A program made the position numbers and the translations under genes. Shown one piece after another: positions 1 through 12,229 of a stretch of DNA of 64,000 nt (positions are counted from its first letter, which is position 1; every line of letters starts with the position of its first letter). The notes beneath the pieces are model-generated. The model did no database searches, was not told the origin of the DNA, and worked only from the letters and a program-made list of their open reading frames with translations. The DNA is from Acanthococcus lagerstroemiae. Lineage: Eukaryota > Arthropoda > Insecta > Hemiptera > Eriococcidae. Where the stretch lies: positions 60,193,722-60,257,721 of the forward strand of contig CM063112.1 in NCBI GenBank assembly GCA_031841125.1. Direction: 5' to 3'.

Positions 1-1
1 T

Positions 2-262
2 GGTACTTCTGTGATCGTTACCGCGCACCCGAACGACTATGATGTGCATCTCTCCGCGGAGCTTGATGTCTCGTCCCGATTGAATAACTATCGCATCCAG
101 TTTGAAGCTGATGTGGTAGAACGTTTACCGTATGAAAGCCTACTCGAAGTTCGAGAAAAGCTTACCTCGTTATGTCCGAAGTTGCCTCTAGCCGATGCAA
201 CTCTCCCGTCACCAAGTATTGATCTCCTCATTGGGGAGAATTCGCGAATGAAATCCTGCTAG
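2..262 (+). pseudogene. BEL/Pao pol, protease C-terminal part (frame 2)
   Basis: This open frame carries the end of the retropepsin-like protease. The signature is an IDLLIG stretch at about 218-235, matching the flap-to-C-terminal LLIGAD-type motif of BEL/Pao proteases. The natural continuation (EILLG, then RFGWIAGGP at about 315-345) is read in another frame that opens at 223. A frame change near 238 therefore separates protease from the rest of pol. This could be a disabling indel, or less likely a translational frameshift site; I see no clear slippery heptamer. The start lies outside the window. Confidence 0.75.
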
Positions 263-2763
263 GTAATAAAAAGTATTTTGGAAAGCTGTGCCTCGAAGAG
301 TCCCGGTTTGGATGGATTGCAGGTGGTCCGTTCGAAAATTTTGCGGCTCATCGCTCTTGTTTGATGACAACAAAGTGTGATCAAACCGACGCCATTCTTG
401 AAAAATTCTGGGAAATTGAGAATGTAGAACCCCGGAGTACGAATAAAGCGGAGCACATCTTCAGCGAAGCTCACTTTAATTCGTCATTCACGCGTTTGCC
501 TGACGGACGTTTTCAAGTCCGACTCCCGTTAAAAGAGAATACGCGACCCTTTGCAAACACCTTTTGTCGCGCTCGCGCTGCGTTGCTGCGGTCTGAAAGA
601 CTCTATGACAAGGAAACGCGTAAAATGTACGTCGACTTCATGGCTGAATACCGAGCCATGGGACACATGAAACTGTGTACCACTGAAGAACCTCGTTATT
701 ATATCCCGCATCTTCCTGTATTTAGGCCCGAAAGTTCCACGACCAAACTTCGCGTTGTTTTCAACGCCTCAGCCAAGAATTCTTCGGGAATCTCGTTAAA
801 TGAAGCATTGTTTAATGGTCCTGTCTTACAACCAGAACTATTCGACACGTTGTTGCGGTTCAGGATGCATATCGTCGCGTTCTCTGCCGACATTCGCAAA
901 ATGTATCGCCAGATAGCGGTGCACCCGGATGATCAGCCTCTTCAAGCGATATTGTGGAGAGACGACCCGAAGGATAAGATCCAGACTTATCTTCTAACAA
1001 CCTTGACTTACGGTACTACTCCCGCGGCATATATTGCAACGAAGTGCCTTCAAGTGGTTGCAGAATCATTACATGTCAAATCTCCCGAGGCCGCGACAGC
1101 CGTCGCTTCCGAGTTCTACATGGATGACCTGTTGTCAGGCGCCACCTCCCTTGATGCGGCACTGAAGAAACGCTCAATGATCCATGAAGCACTTGAGTTA
1201 GCGCAGTTTCCCCTAAGGAAATATGTGTCAAACTCACCGGAATTTCTCGCCGCTTTAGATTCGTCACTCGTTGAGGAACTCAGACCGTTGCAGTTCTCCA
1301 GTTCTGGCGCTGCCAAAATTCTAGGGTTGCAGTGGTGCCCGAAGAATGACTCCTTCATCATAAACGTGAAACCCGAAAATATCGAAGGCGTAATCCTCAC
1401 CAAAAGGATTATCGCTTCTCTCGTTGCACGGATTTATGATCCTCTAGGTTTCGCGCAACCCGTTACCATTAGATCAAAGTTGTTCCTACAAGACCTCTGG
1501 CGAGAGGGGCGCGAATGGGACCAACCTGTCTCTGATGAATTAGCCAAGTTGTTCCGCGCATATTATGAAGATTTAGGCGCATTGCGTGAATTCGAGGTGC
1601 CGCGATCCTATTTCTGGTCACCCAATCGGAAATTCGATGTGGTCGGATTTTGTGACGCGAGCAGCCGCGCATACGGCGCTGTTGTTTATCTCCGTAGCCA
1701 TGAAGAAGGAAAAATTAGAACGACGTTGGTTTGTTCAAAAACCCGTGTCGCCCGCCTAAAGGAGATGACGATTCCCCGATTGGAGCTGCTTGGAGCCGAC
1801 CTTCTTGCGAGACTGATAGGCCGAGTGTGCGAACAGTTGAACTGCGATGTCCAGAATGCAGTGGCGTACTGCGATTCCACCACTGTTCTGGCTTGGATAA
1901 AAGGGCCAAGTACCAAGTTCCATGTTTTTGTCCACAACCGAGTGGAGAGCATTTTGTCGATTTTGCCCTATGAAAATTGGCGATATGTGAAAACGACCGA
2001 TAACCCTGCTGATTTGGTAACCCGCGGCATTTCTACGGATGCACTGATTCACAGCCGTTTATGGCAATATGGGCCAAATTGGCTGGTTGAAGAACAATTA
2101 ATGCTCAAAGAGCATTCGACCGATTTCGAACCCCCGGAGATTCGCAAGGTATCCCACATGAATCTACAAACTGAAAAAGCCGATGACTCATTTTTGCGAA
2201 AGTACTCGGATTATGAAAAGCTGATTCGCATAGTTGTTAGAATCATCGTTTTTGCCCGCAGATCATCTTTATATGCCGCGAGATATCCCGAAACCGATGA
2301 ATATACGCAAGCAAAGTATTTCGTCTGTCGACTATCTCAGTTTTGCTCGTTTGAACTGGACATCACTGCGTTGAAAAAGAACGGAGCTGTTGGAAAAAAC
2401 AGCTCGTTGAAAGCTTTAGATCCGTACCTCGACGATTGGAATCTGCTGCGAGTTGGAGGCCGCCTCAACCACGCGCATATTTCGCACGATGCGAAGCACC
2501 CGATTATACTTCACGCAAATTCGCCACTAGCGGAAATGTTGGTGAGGTATACCCACGAAGATCGGTTTCACGCCACTCAGTCCTTTGTGACAGCTCGTAT
2601 TCAGGCTCAGTTCTGGATCCATGGGGGATTAATACAGCTAGTAAAGAAAACAATCAACGCCTGTGTTTGGTGCACGCGGTTGAAGGGGATCGTTGGCCGT
2701 CAGCTGATGGGACAGCTTCCCAAAGAACGTACATCCGCCGTCAGACCATTCGCTCACGTCGGA
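238..2763 (+). pseudogene. BEL/Pao pol: reverse transcriptase, RNase H, integrase zinc-binding region
   Basis: This long open frame is the main polymerase block of the retrotransposon. Reverse transcriptase motifs are visible in order: RVVFNASAKNSSG near 751, the first catalytic Asp in FSADIRKMYRQ near 880, TYGTTPAAYIA near 1007, and the YMDD active site at 1117-1128. RNase H follows with FCDASS near 1648, the acidic RLELLGADLL block near 1780, AYCDSTTVLAW near 1866 and TTDNPADLVTRG near 1995. The integrase zinc-binding domain is seen as H...H near 2554-2575 and CVWC near 2662. Coding then leaves this frame near 2763 and continues one frame over, so pol is split. Proteins of this kind copy the RNA genome into DNA in cytoplasmic particles. 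The first ATG of the frame (364) is not the real start, since pol is made as a polyprotein. Confidence 0.93.
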
Positions 2764-2764
2764 G

Positions 2765-3616
2765 GTGGATCTAGGCGGCCATTTCCTGGTGAAATGCACC
2801 AACCACAGATCGCAGAAACATCTAAAGTACTACGCGGCGTTTTTCGTATGCCTAGCCACCCGTGCGGTACATCTCGAAACCGTGTCCGATCTCTCAACCA
2901 CCGCGTTTACAGCGGCGCTGCAACGGTTTGTTGCTCGCCGAGGCATCCCAAACTCGATATATTCCGACAATGGCACGAACTTTGTCGGCACGAATAACGC
3001 GATAGGCACCAAGCTCGGAGTCGTTTGGAAATTTATTTCGCCTCGGTCGCCGCATCAGGGCGGCATCTGGGAATCCGCGGTGAAGGCTGGCAAGAAGTAC
3101 CTCTCGTCTGCTACAAAAGGCTCAGTCGTCACCGCGGAGCAGCTCGGAACCCTACTTACGCAGATAGAAGCAATAATGAATTCAAGACCCTTGTACCAGC
3201 TGAAACCTACAGAGAATCCTGACGCCATCAACATCATCACACCCGGACACTTCCTGATTGGCGCAAATCTGCTTGACAAAGCGGAGCCCGAAACTTACGA
3301 TGCGTCGTTATTCCACCGTCGCGAAGAACTGCAAGGAATTGTACGATCATTTTGGCGACAATGGCGTCAAAATTACTTAGCGCAGCTGAATTCTAGGCCT
3401 AAATGGTCCACCAGACAACGTGACCTTTGCGTCGGTGATGTTGTTCTTCTCAGAGGCGAAGCGCCTCCCACCCAGTGGCCGCTGGCCATTGTAAGTAAGG
3501 TCTTCCCCGACGCGTCGGGGCAAACACGAATCGTAGAAATAAGGACGTCAACGTCGTCCTTTGTGAGATCCGTCCAAAGTTTAGTTAAGTTGCCAATTGA
3601 GCCCAAAGAGTTGTAA
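2765..3616 (+). pseudogene. BEL/Pao integrase catalytic core and C-terminal region
   Basis: This frame completes the integrase. VDLGGHFL at the start holds the first acidic residue (codon 2768-2770). SDNGTNF near 2963 holds the second, and HQGGIWES near 3056 supplies the Glu, so the D-D-E triad is present. The spacing between the second Asp and the Glu is 34 residues, shorter than I expect for BEL/Pao, which suggests a small deletion. Downstream, MNSRPL, ITPGHFLIG and GDVVLLRGE.PPTQWPLA are typical of the C-terminal half of Pao integrases. The upstream zinc-binding part is in another frame, so no complete integrase can be made from this copy. Confidence 0.9.
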
Positions 3617-3663
3617 AAGCGTAATTCGAAAGTTCGATCGACCCCCTTTCGAATGGGGGAGAA

Positions 3664-3851
3664 TGTTCGTCGTATGCGTCCGAACGTTATCTTTTCCGAT
3701 TACCTATTATCTTTTCGTAATATACCTACCTAGTATGCAAATCTCGTTTAAGCGTGTAGTTATCATTCTCTCGTCTATGTGTTAACACGTTTTGTCAGTA
3801 TACGTTATAAACCGAATCATTCCGTTTTTCTTCATTTATATTGGTGAAACA
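3664..3851 (+). repeat. Start of BEL/Pao 3' LTR
   Basis: Directly after a purine-rich tract (3651-3663) the sequence begins TGTTCGTCGTATGCG, the usual TG start of a BEL LTR. A TATAAA-like box lies near 3806. The 5' LTR is outside the window, so the end cannot be fixed by comparison; 3851 is only the first convincing ...ACA. Confidence 0.55.
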
Positions 3852-3899
3852 AGCAAACTTCTTTGAAAGGTTGTGTGGTGTTTCGTCATGTTAAACCTC

Positions 3900-5110
3900 T
3901 TAATGTTATTTTTATTGATTTTTTGAACTACAGAAATGTTGAAAAAGTAAGCCGGGCTAATGAATGGAAGTGAACTGCGCCAGAAATTCCATCCGCATTC
4001 CAGAATCTTATGAGATTATGAGGTTTTATAATAAAGCTGAAATATTTAAATAAACCTCTCCTTAAAAGGTTAGATAATTGTAAGGTATTCGTTCAATTAG
4101 ATGAGATAAATCAAAAGTAGTCGGTTTTGACCATCCACCACTGAATTTAAAAGGGCTAATCCGTTCATATTTTACAAACATGCGACATGTGAGACAACAT
4201 TGCTGACGATTTGAAAAAGTATTAATGAAAAAGTACATACTTTTTCGTGAAATTTTGAATTCGTTGAAATGAAAAATATTGATAAAACTGGTAAATTTTA
4301 TTCAAAAACGGGTAAAAATTTATGGTGAAAATATGAGTTATCAATTTCCCAAAAGCGAATGAAAAATTGGGGAATCTATAACTACACCAGACAGAAAATC
4401 ATACGTATAAAAAGGTTAAAAAATTAGAAAAAATATAGATAATTTATGAAAATTGGATACAAAAAATTGAAATTTCATGACTTGACTTAACAAAAAATTG
4501 TGAAATAATGACCTATTTTTGTTCTGGAAACGGATAAATACTTTAAGTGAAGACTTGACAAATTTTTTGAATTTTAAAAGTAATGAAACTTAAAAAATGA
4601 GAAATCTTTGACTGTGCTTGAAATTTTAAAAAGTTGGAACTCCTCCTCTGAAGTCCTCTTTCAAAGGAGAAATATTTTTTCAGCAACAATTATACGTAAC
4701 TATGAAATATGAGACACTTCCGACTTTGGATACAAATAATTACGGGGAGGGGGTATTTCGACGAACACGTTGTACTGTAATTCTAGTACCTAGGTAATTA
4801 ATACTAAACATTCAACACAGAGCAGTGCTCCTTCATCCCTACCCCAGAAAAACTGCTACTAAATACAATTTCTTCCATTTCAGGTATAAAATTTGCTGCA
4901 ATATGTAAAAGCAGTTTTCAGAAACAATGCAGACGGACTTGAATTAAAATACCAAAAATAACGGTGAAAAGAGAAAGGGGAACAAAGTATCATTGGTCAT
5001 TTGGATCCGTTTCTCCTTAGAGGGATAGTATCTAGAATATTTTACATCCCTCTATCTTCAAAAAAAAAAAAATCGCCATCAGTGTCTTACCCACCCTTAT
5101 AGCGCGAACC
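3900..5110. other. AT-rich DNA, nothing recognised
   Basis: This stretch is AT-rich with short ORFs only. I see no coding, tRNA or terminal-repeat signal. A run of 12 A lies near 5060. Confidence 0.6.
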
Positions 5111-5119
5111 CAACTTCGA

Positions 5120-5640
5120 TCCACCTAAAAATGGCTAAAACTGACTCTGAACCAAACATAGCTTAACTAAATTCAACAAAAAATGGCAAAAGCAGACCTA
5201 AAAATCATTAAGTTTGATCAAAATTGGCAAAACCAACTAGAACGACAAAATACAACCAAATCGGAGCAAAATTACTCAAGAAGATATTATCCAAACATGA
5301 CTAAAACCTGCTAAATATGATAAAAATTGACCGAAAATGACCACAAAAACAAGGTAGACAAATTTCTGGGGAGCAGTAAAAAGTTAAAAAGTGAAACATG
5401 AAGATGAACGAGTAAACCGAGCGAAACATTTTTGCAATTTTGTAGCACTATTATTCATTGAAAAAGAGATAATGAATGTACTTCTGCAGGGAGACTAGAG
5501 TCTCGTAGCCCCTCGTGGATGCGCAATAAAAATAACTGACCGAAATCAAACATTGCCACATTTGACAAAAAGCGACTTAATTCAAAGAAAACTGACCAAA
5601 ACCAAACACTACCGAAAACAAAATAAACCGAAAATCATTC
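5120..5640. repeat. Degenerate short tandem repeat (gaCcAAAAcCaAAc-like)
   Basis: Two blocks (about 5120-5360 and 5540-5640) repeat a loose 10-13 bp motif of the type TGACCAAAACCAAAC or TGGCAAAA. About 180 bp of ordinary sequence separates them. The pattern is very degenerate and looks like an old simple-repeat expansion. Confidence 0.5.
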
Positions 5641-5690
5641 ACTTCTGCGAAAAAATTTTCAACATATAAACATTCAGGTAAAAACTCTAC

Positions 5691-5978
5691 ATGGCAATAG
5701 TTTTGGGAATTTTTCTGATTTGCAGTAAGTGCGTACAAACGGAGCAATTCGCAGATCCCACTTCCCAACAGTATTTTCTCATATCTGAAAAGAAATTTTC
5801 CGCCGACCCCTTTTTAGGAGACTATAGTTACATCACTGAGATTTTTCCTTCAACTTCCTCTGAGAATGAGATAATTACACAAATTCTGAATTTGTCCAAC
5901 AGTTTAAATTCGAATAATGTTAAGATGTGGCATACTGAATTTTCAAGGTCATCAAATTCATTCTCCATTTTGGTTTAG
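5691..5978 (+). CDS. Hypothetical secreted protein ORF or signal-peptide first exon
   Basis: An ATG at 5691 opens a 95-codon frame whose first 11 codons (MAIVLGIFLIC) look like a short signal peptide. The rest is polar, Ser/Asn rich and matches no family I know. A consensus splice donor, TGCA|GTAAGT, falls at 5724/5725 in phase 1. The ATG may therefore be a 34-nt first exon rather than a single-exon gene. A strong acceptor (TTCTTTTTTCCAG) at 7599 is in the right phase and would give a 34-residue product ending at TAG 7668-7670. I cannot choose between these models, and both may be chance in AT-rich DNA. There is no clear promoter or polyadenylation support. Confidence 0.25.
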   Translation: MAIVLGIFLICSKCVQTEQFADPTSQQYFLISEKKFSADPFLGDYSYITEIFPSTSSENEIITQILNLSNSLNSNNVKMWHTEFSRSSNSFSILV

Positions 5979-5979
5979 A

Positions 5980-8890
5980 TCCACATTGAAAATTACGAGT
6001 GGTAATACATGAAGGATTGAGGGTCACAAATTTCACGTACAGGTAACATTACATAGAATTTAAAGGTCGTAAATTACTTTTTCTACATTTATTTTAACCC
6101 TAAATGAACATCGAAGCCCTTGAGATGGGCTTGTAATTGAAAAAGTCAACGAGTGCAATATTGGTATTCTTATCCAGGTTTTCAAAATCACTGGCGTCGT
6201 TTCTAATTTGGCGCAGTGCTACGGGAAAATCATAAGTCGGAGGAGAGGAAGAGTTGATAATAGAAAAATTTCGCAGGTTACAATCGTTAATTATTTATTG
6301 GGGTGAAATTTTTTAGACGGCCCAAGTTTTCCTGTGAAATAAGTAGGTATGCAATAAGCTTCTGTCTGACCCACAGAAATAATTCTATGATCGAGGTGCT
6401 GTTCTCTTCTTCTCCTCCCAATTAAATCAGATTTCAGTTTTGTAGTTACGGGTCAAAAACTGTTTACTTTACAATAAAATGATTGGTTCACGTTTAGATT
6501 CTCCTTGTCGCGATTATAAGCAGAGCGTTTCCTAACTACTCCATTAATAATTATTAAAATTTATAGTATTATTTAACACAAACCATAAAATTAGTACTTT
6601 GGGTTCGGCAGGTTGATTTTCAGACTGTTTTTCACTCCAGATCCCTTAATTTTGCGACCTTCAAAACCTAAGAGATGATATCTATATTACAGTTTATATG
6701 ATTTTGACCCATAATCTTCCTTCCGAAAATCTCGAAAATCTGAACAAAGATGCTCATAATGTTCCCCACTTTTCCAATTTTCTGCTCTTCTTCACACCCC
6801 AAGTTTCTCGAGATTCATTTGAGGGCAAAATTATTACTGAAAATAAGAATTCAGAGACTGAGATAACCTAGGACATAAAATTCACATTGTAATTTGTGAA
6901 ATATTTGACCCCTCAACCTCCCTTCATCTTAGCGTTCCATTAACAAGAAAATAAACAATTTAATGGCTCCGAACCTTAACATTTTCTATATCAGTGGCAT
7001 TTTTTGACCAACCGAAAACAAACTGTAAACAGTTGAAACAGACTCAATAAAGTAATTGCGGTTTCCGAGGATGTGAAGGCGGTTGAATGAGAACTTTTAC
7101 GTGGATAAGTTACTGCCGTAAGAGTTAATTGGTAGTGTCTCCGTTGGTGCAAGGCAATGAAACCCAAAAACTGTCTAAATTCTGCAGCCCATGAAAGTTG
7201 TGGTAAAACGTAATAGTGTGAAGGATACTTTTAATCCCTTCTCCTATCTGTGCCGCTTGTACAGTAGTAACAAGAAAATATTAAAATTCCATTTTTGTAT
7301 GGTATTTCAAGCCGCATATTCTTGGACTGAGACATTTTTCGATGAAGTGAAAGACTTTTGATTTATCACTGAAAAAATCACACGATTCATATTTTCTCCC
7401 ATAGAGATGGCGTTCGTACTCAGATTTTACAGAATTCTCAGGTCGTTCAACAGCATCATATCAACCAATTCTAACTCAAAATATAGGTCGTTGCCATCTG
7501 GGAATTCGAATTACCCCTTTTTCCGATCTCATTTGAGTGACACCTCGGAACATGAATATTGGATGACTCGTAAAAGTTGATTCTATTTCTTTTTTCCAGC
7601 GACTCACTCCAGTACAGACTTTGATTCTAAGCCTGTAATTTACCACGGCGAACTTCGGGAACGTCCATAGGCGAATCTCGCCTTTGAATTTTCAACAAAC
7701 GGCTGATCGAGCCATCACCAGCAAATGGTACAATGCATCACATCACACTACCGAAACGAGCGAAAAAAATTAACTTACAAACAACATTTTATCCTGCTTG
7801 AAAATTATTCGGCAGCACGTGTTCCAAAATATACAATTAATTCGACATGATTCGGTCCATTATCGTAAGCAACAGCGAGCACTCGCGCATCTCACCATCA
7901 GTATTGGCGAAATATTTCAAAAAATTGTGAACTTACCGCGGACTGCACAATTGGCATTATAATATCACCGCATCACTCTTACGTTTGAGCAAAAAAAAAT
8001 GAAAAGTAAAAAAGCCAACTAAAATGAAATTGACCGTGAACTCGCCCGACGGTGCAACAGAACAATTCTAAAAGAAGCTGCGACCTTCTTCTTTAGGATT
8101 TATTCAAGGAAGGGGTCATAAAAGCGAAGATCACCAGCGGTAAACAGGTTAAGTTTTGCAACTCCCATATGCAATGAATGTACACTATTCGGATATTTGT
8201 TATCTATAAATCAAGAGAAAACGAACATATCTTTTCAGAAAAGTGTACATACGCTACTCGTACGTCTAGTTCAATGGTAATTTTATTCCCCCCATCGTGA
8301 CTTTTTCATTCTCTCTTTACATCTTGGCTTTTCAGTAAATTTACAAATGTTCAGATTGCCAATCAGCACGAGAATACGATGCCATGGTACATATCCGTGT
8401 AGCTAGTCTCTCTGTGAGAATGAAAGGGTGATCCAAGGGTAAGAGACCACTTAAGTGGGGCCACTCCGAACGCAACCCGTACAACTTTGTCATCGGGGAG
8501 AATTGAAATAATTTTATATGATTCATTTTCTGTTGAATTTTTTGAAGAAGATCTAATCTAATTCTCTTAAACATGGAAACAATTTTCTTCCTCTACAAGG
8601 GGGTCCTGAAGAATTCACTACGAAAATACGTTAATATGCACTTCATTCGAAAGCTTGGGTCAAGAGTAATACAAATCTCTGAATAGCGGTAAATTTCTCC
8701 CTGCTCTATCACAAAATAAGTCAAAAAATTAAGACTTTGCAGATGTACCGTCTTGATGATATAGCTATGCCTGTCTCGGCTTTTGTTTAAGCTATAAAAA
8801 CATGCAAGAGTATCGATAGAAAGTAATGCAATCCCGACAAAGGATATGTTCCTGAAATGATTTCTCATAAGAATAGTTCCTTCTCGTTTC
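5980..8890. other. Non-repetitive AT-rich DNA with possible stray exons
   Basis: Mostly featureless. A 57-codon ORF at 7407-7580 starts MAFVLRFYRILRSF but has no splice or homology support. The only signals I would follow up are the candidate acceptor at 7599 on the plus strand and the candidate first exon at 7937-7957 on the minus strand. Confidence 0.5.
7937..7957 (-). CDS. Candidate first coding exon (7 codons) with consensus donor
   Basis: On the minus strand ATG (7957-7955) reads MPIVQSA and then meets a perfect GTAAGT donor at 7936. The surrounding 150 bp is less AT-rich than its neighbours, as expected of a 5' exon. I could not find a matching downstream exon on this strand before the BEL element, so it may be a chance splice-like site. 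Confidence 0.2.
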
Positions 8891-8893
8891 TAC

Positions 8894-8918
8894 TTTTTTT
8901 TTTTTTTTTTTTTTTTAA
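8894..8918. repeat. Poly-T run
   Basis: A run of about 25 T. It could be the A-tail of a degraded minus-strand retroposon, but I recognise no body next to it. Confidence 0.6.
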
Positions 8919-9309
8919 CGGCTCTAGAAAAAAAAACGAAGCATTTCATCATAAAAATGTGAAATTTGGATGTGAGTTCTGAAGTGCAGAACAGTTTCAA
9001 GTTTACCGTTACCCCAAAATCTACTCTTCTACTCTTGGATCCACATTTGGAAAAAGGAGAGCTTAGGGTATATCTAACCTCACATGGCTAAAAATGAAGA
9101 ATGTTTCAGACAAAAATTTAAGCTCTTTAGATTCCACATAGAAAAAGGTCTCTCGCAAATGTTTCATAAGCACCTCAGACATGTTGCAAAATGGGGGTTC
9201 AAAATAACCTCATTCCACTGTTATGTGTACGCACGGGGCTTATTAGAGGAAGTGCAGAATTTTGGATATTTTTCGATGCTATCCACTTGTACGAATAGAA
9301 CGAACTATA

Positions 9310-10001
9310 ATTGAATCGGCTAGAACCAAAAGGGGTTAAGTCCACTTTTGTCGTTTTTGCTTTTTTCACGGATGATGGGGTCTTGAAGTATCGCAGATCT
9401 GCTGGTGTGGTCGAAATTTCGTGAAACAGCTGGGAAAGTGCTTTTGGGCAACATCGCTTTGTGTGAATTTTTCGTAATAAAATTTTTTCAAAAAATTGAT
9501 TTTTTCCAGAGATTGTTTGAAAATGGTGTATTTTAGTGTAAAAAATAGAAATAAATAAAAAACTCCGGCCCACCCCCTTCTTTTTGCATTTCTATACCTG
9601 AAAAATTCTATTTTCAAAAACGAAATCGCAATTTTCCAATGCAGCTTCAGAACTTTTTTTCTTACAAGCAGTGATTTTGCTCGATTGGAATGGGACTAAT
9701 ACTAAAGTGACCCCATTATGTCTGGCTACAAAAGGGAGGGCAATTTCAAGCCGTAAAACTGCAAAAAAATCGTTCAGAACTAAAAGGGGTTAAGTCCAAA
9801 AACTTCAAGCCTCCCCAGCTCCGACCCATCAAGATTTTATTTGATGGGACCGGGCTTAAAAGTTGTCTCTTGTGACCCTCTACCACCACTCTGAAGGACG
9901 TATTCCACATTTTCATATTTTCGAATAAAACAGTTGTTTTTTCGCTTTCCTGAACAGTGCAATTTTTGGACTTAACCCCTTCTGGTTCTAACCGGTTCAA
10001 T
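9310..10001. mobile_element. TIR element (family GGTTAAGTCC), copy 1, 692 bp, non-autonomous
   Basis: Inverted ends of about 36 bp face each other. The left end begins ATTGAATCGGCTAGAACC and the right end, read inwards, ATTGAACCGGTTAGAACC; both continue into AGGGGTTAAGTCCA. TA flanks each end (9308-9309 and 10002-10003), consistent with a Tc1/mariner-type TA target, although the AATT at the border makes this ambiguous. A further copy of the terminal motif sits inside in direct orientation near 9776. There is no transposase frame. A relative lies at 36942-37566. Confidence 0.75.
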
Positions 10002-10019
10002 TAATGCTCTAACCTGTTC

Positions 10020-12225
10020 CCTATATCAGGTTCCTTATTTTAAAAGTTTTTGAATTCTGTACAGGACGCTTCTTTAGCATAGAAAGTAAGGTCCCCCAAT
10101 TTTCAGTTTTTTTTTTTCCAGTAGCGAGTTTTAATATGCAGTTTATACTTTATATAAGGATTTTTCAGAAAACATGTATTGAATTTTACCATGTAGTTTA
10201 CACAAGGATTTTCCGGAAAACATTTTCTCAATCCACAGCGATTTTACAAAATGAAATAGGACGTTCGCAATAAACATGTCCTTAGAGAAGAAGAAATTTT
10301 GAACACTTTCAAAACGAAATCGTCACTAAACTTAAAATTGAATTTTAGGTGAATTCTCAAAATTGGAATATCAGAAAACTCATTTTGAAATTCTGAACAG
10401 TTAAAAAAAATCATTCCCAGATTCAAAATTGAATTTTTGGTGAATTTTCGAATTTGGAGTTTCAAAAAAAATCAATTTTGAAAAAAAAAAATTTACACTG
10501 AAATAAAGGCTAATCAACTTTCCTAGACCAACCGCTCACGCTGTTCCTAAATTGGATTTCAATATCAGGATTTTTTCGAAAGAAATAAGAAAAAAGATAA
10601 AATATGAAAATGTCAATAGGAAAACTTTACAAAATTGAATATACATTAACTGTTTATAGAACAGTTTGATACGCTAATTTCAAATTATATCTTTAAATTT
10701 TTATCTAAACAGTTTTAAATTCTCAAATAGGCCTCTGGAGACCCAAAAATGCGAAATTCAGACTTTAAAAAGCTTGCATTTACATTCTATGAATCGATTC
10801 GGAATCAGCACAGACAACAAATCCGGAAACAGTTAACCTATGTTTGGTTTTATAAAATCAAAATTTTCGAATTTTTGGTCTTTCAATGCTCTATTCAAGA
10901 CTGTAAAAAAGGCTAATATCAAGAACTGAAGATGAGATTCGGAATTCGGAATCAGCACAAGATATTTTTCTTCAGTATTGATATAAGTGTAAAATAGGGC
11001 TTCTCTACTAAAAAATTGCCAATAACGCAAAAAAAAAAATTCAAAATTCAAAATCTTACCAGGATTCCATTTTTCTTCATTTCCTTTCTAATGAATTTAT
11101 TCAGAAATAAACATGGAAACCCCAAAACATGACATTTTAGTTGTTGGTAAAAGCTAATTATTTCCTAGAACACTGAGTTTTTAGAGTAAAATTCAAAAAC
11201 AGATTTTGGATCAGCAAAGCAAGTATGTTCAGAAAACTTGGGTTCATTTCATCCGCACTAAACGAAGTCAGAATTTATTGTGCAAGATTAACCTGTTTTG
11301 ATCTTGTCAATTTACTGCATATTTACAGTGTCAATGCGAGTGCTAAATAAAGGTTTATACATCAAGAATGGAATTATCAAAATAACATAACATTGATCTT
11401 GAATCCAACCTTAGAAGTTGAACCCGAGCCTTCCAAAATTTTAATTTTGAAATTTTGGGCTTCAAAAGGCTTGTGCGAGAGTACAAGATAACTAATTTAG
11501 AATTCTAGTATAAAAATGATCCAGGAACTGTTATTGTGTGTTCAGTTTTATAAAATTTCAAGTAGGTATCGGCACTTTAACCTTTTAGCAACTTTTTTTT
11601 TTTTTTTAACTGAAAAATGGCTGACATTAATATTTTAAGGTCTGATATTTGAATTAGCATATGGAAAATTAGCCTAGGAAAGTTTATTTGCCTGTATTTT
11701 AGTGTAATTTTCTTTATTGAATTTTCGATACCCCAAATTAAAAAATGTACCAAAAATTCAATTTTAAGTGTGGGGCCGATTTTTTCCTGAAAATTTTCAG
11801 AATTCCTTCTACTTTTAGGACAAGTGTAATTCAAGACCTACACAGCACGAGTTAGTGTTATTAAAAAAAAAAAAAAGATAACCCGCAGGCATTTCCCCTC
11901 TCCCTCTTCTCTTCCACCACGATGCAGCACAAGTGAAATTGTATCTTTGTTTTTAATTTATTGTGGGTAGTAAATTTTCTCAATTTTTGTAAGATTAATG
12001 AAAAGGGAGGGGATATTTGTAGTGATACTATTCATCACCGTTCTTGCGCCAAGTAAAAAAAAAGAAACAAGAAACTGTTCATTTTTAATAAAATGGGATA
12101 TAGAAGGGTAGAGGGAAACAAATAATGATACTCTGTTTCTCCTTCTCTTCTACCCACTATGTTTTCGATTTTAAAATTTAAGTCTTTCAAAGCTATTTCA
12201 TTGGACTGTTTTACCTATTACTGCA
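10020..12225. repeat. AT-rich degenerate tandem repeats
   Basis: Units such as ATTGAATTTTTGGTGAATTTT recur near 10338 and 10430 (spacing about 92 bp). GGAATCAGCACA recurs near 10800 and 10950, and a related phrase recurs in the array at 47.4-49 kb. The region is low in complexity and carries no gene I can support. Confidence 0.5.
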
Positions 12226-12229
12226 AATT

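Larger units (their letters stand above)
1..3860 (+). mobile_element. BEL/Pao LTR retrotransposon, 5'-truncated by the window edge, frameshifted
   Basis: The window opens inside pol of a BEL/Pao-type LTR retrotransposon. Reading rightwards there is the end of an aspartic protease, then reverse transcriptase, RNase H, the integrase zinc-binding and catalytic regions, a stop at 3614-3616, a purine-rich tract (GAATGGGGGAGA) and a TGTTCG that starts the 3' LTR at 3664. Domain order and motifs are those of the Pao/BEL group, in which integrase follows RNase H. Pol is broken by two frame changes, near 238 and near 2763, so this copy is probably inactive. The gag region and 5' LTR lie outside the window. 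The LTR end is not certain; a plausible terminal ACA occurs near 3851. Confidence 0.93.

Noticed and set aside
7407..7580. 57-codon ORF starting MAFVLRFYRILRSF
   Set aside because: The Arg-rich start is mitochondrial-like, but there is no homology, donor site or polyadenylation support.
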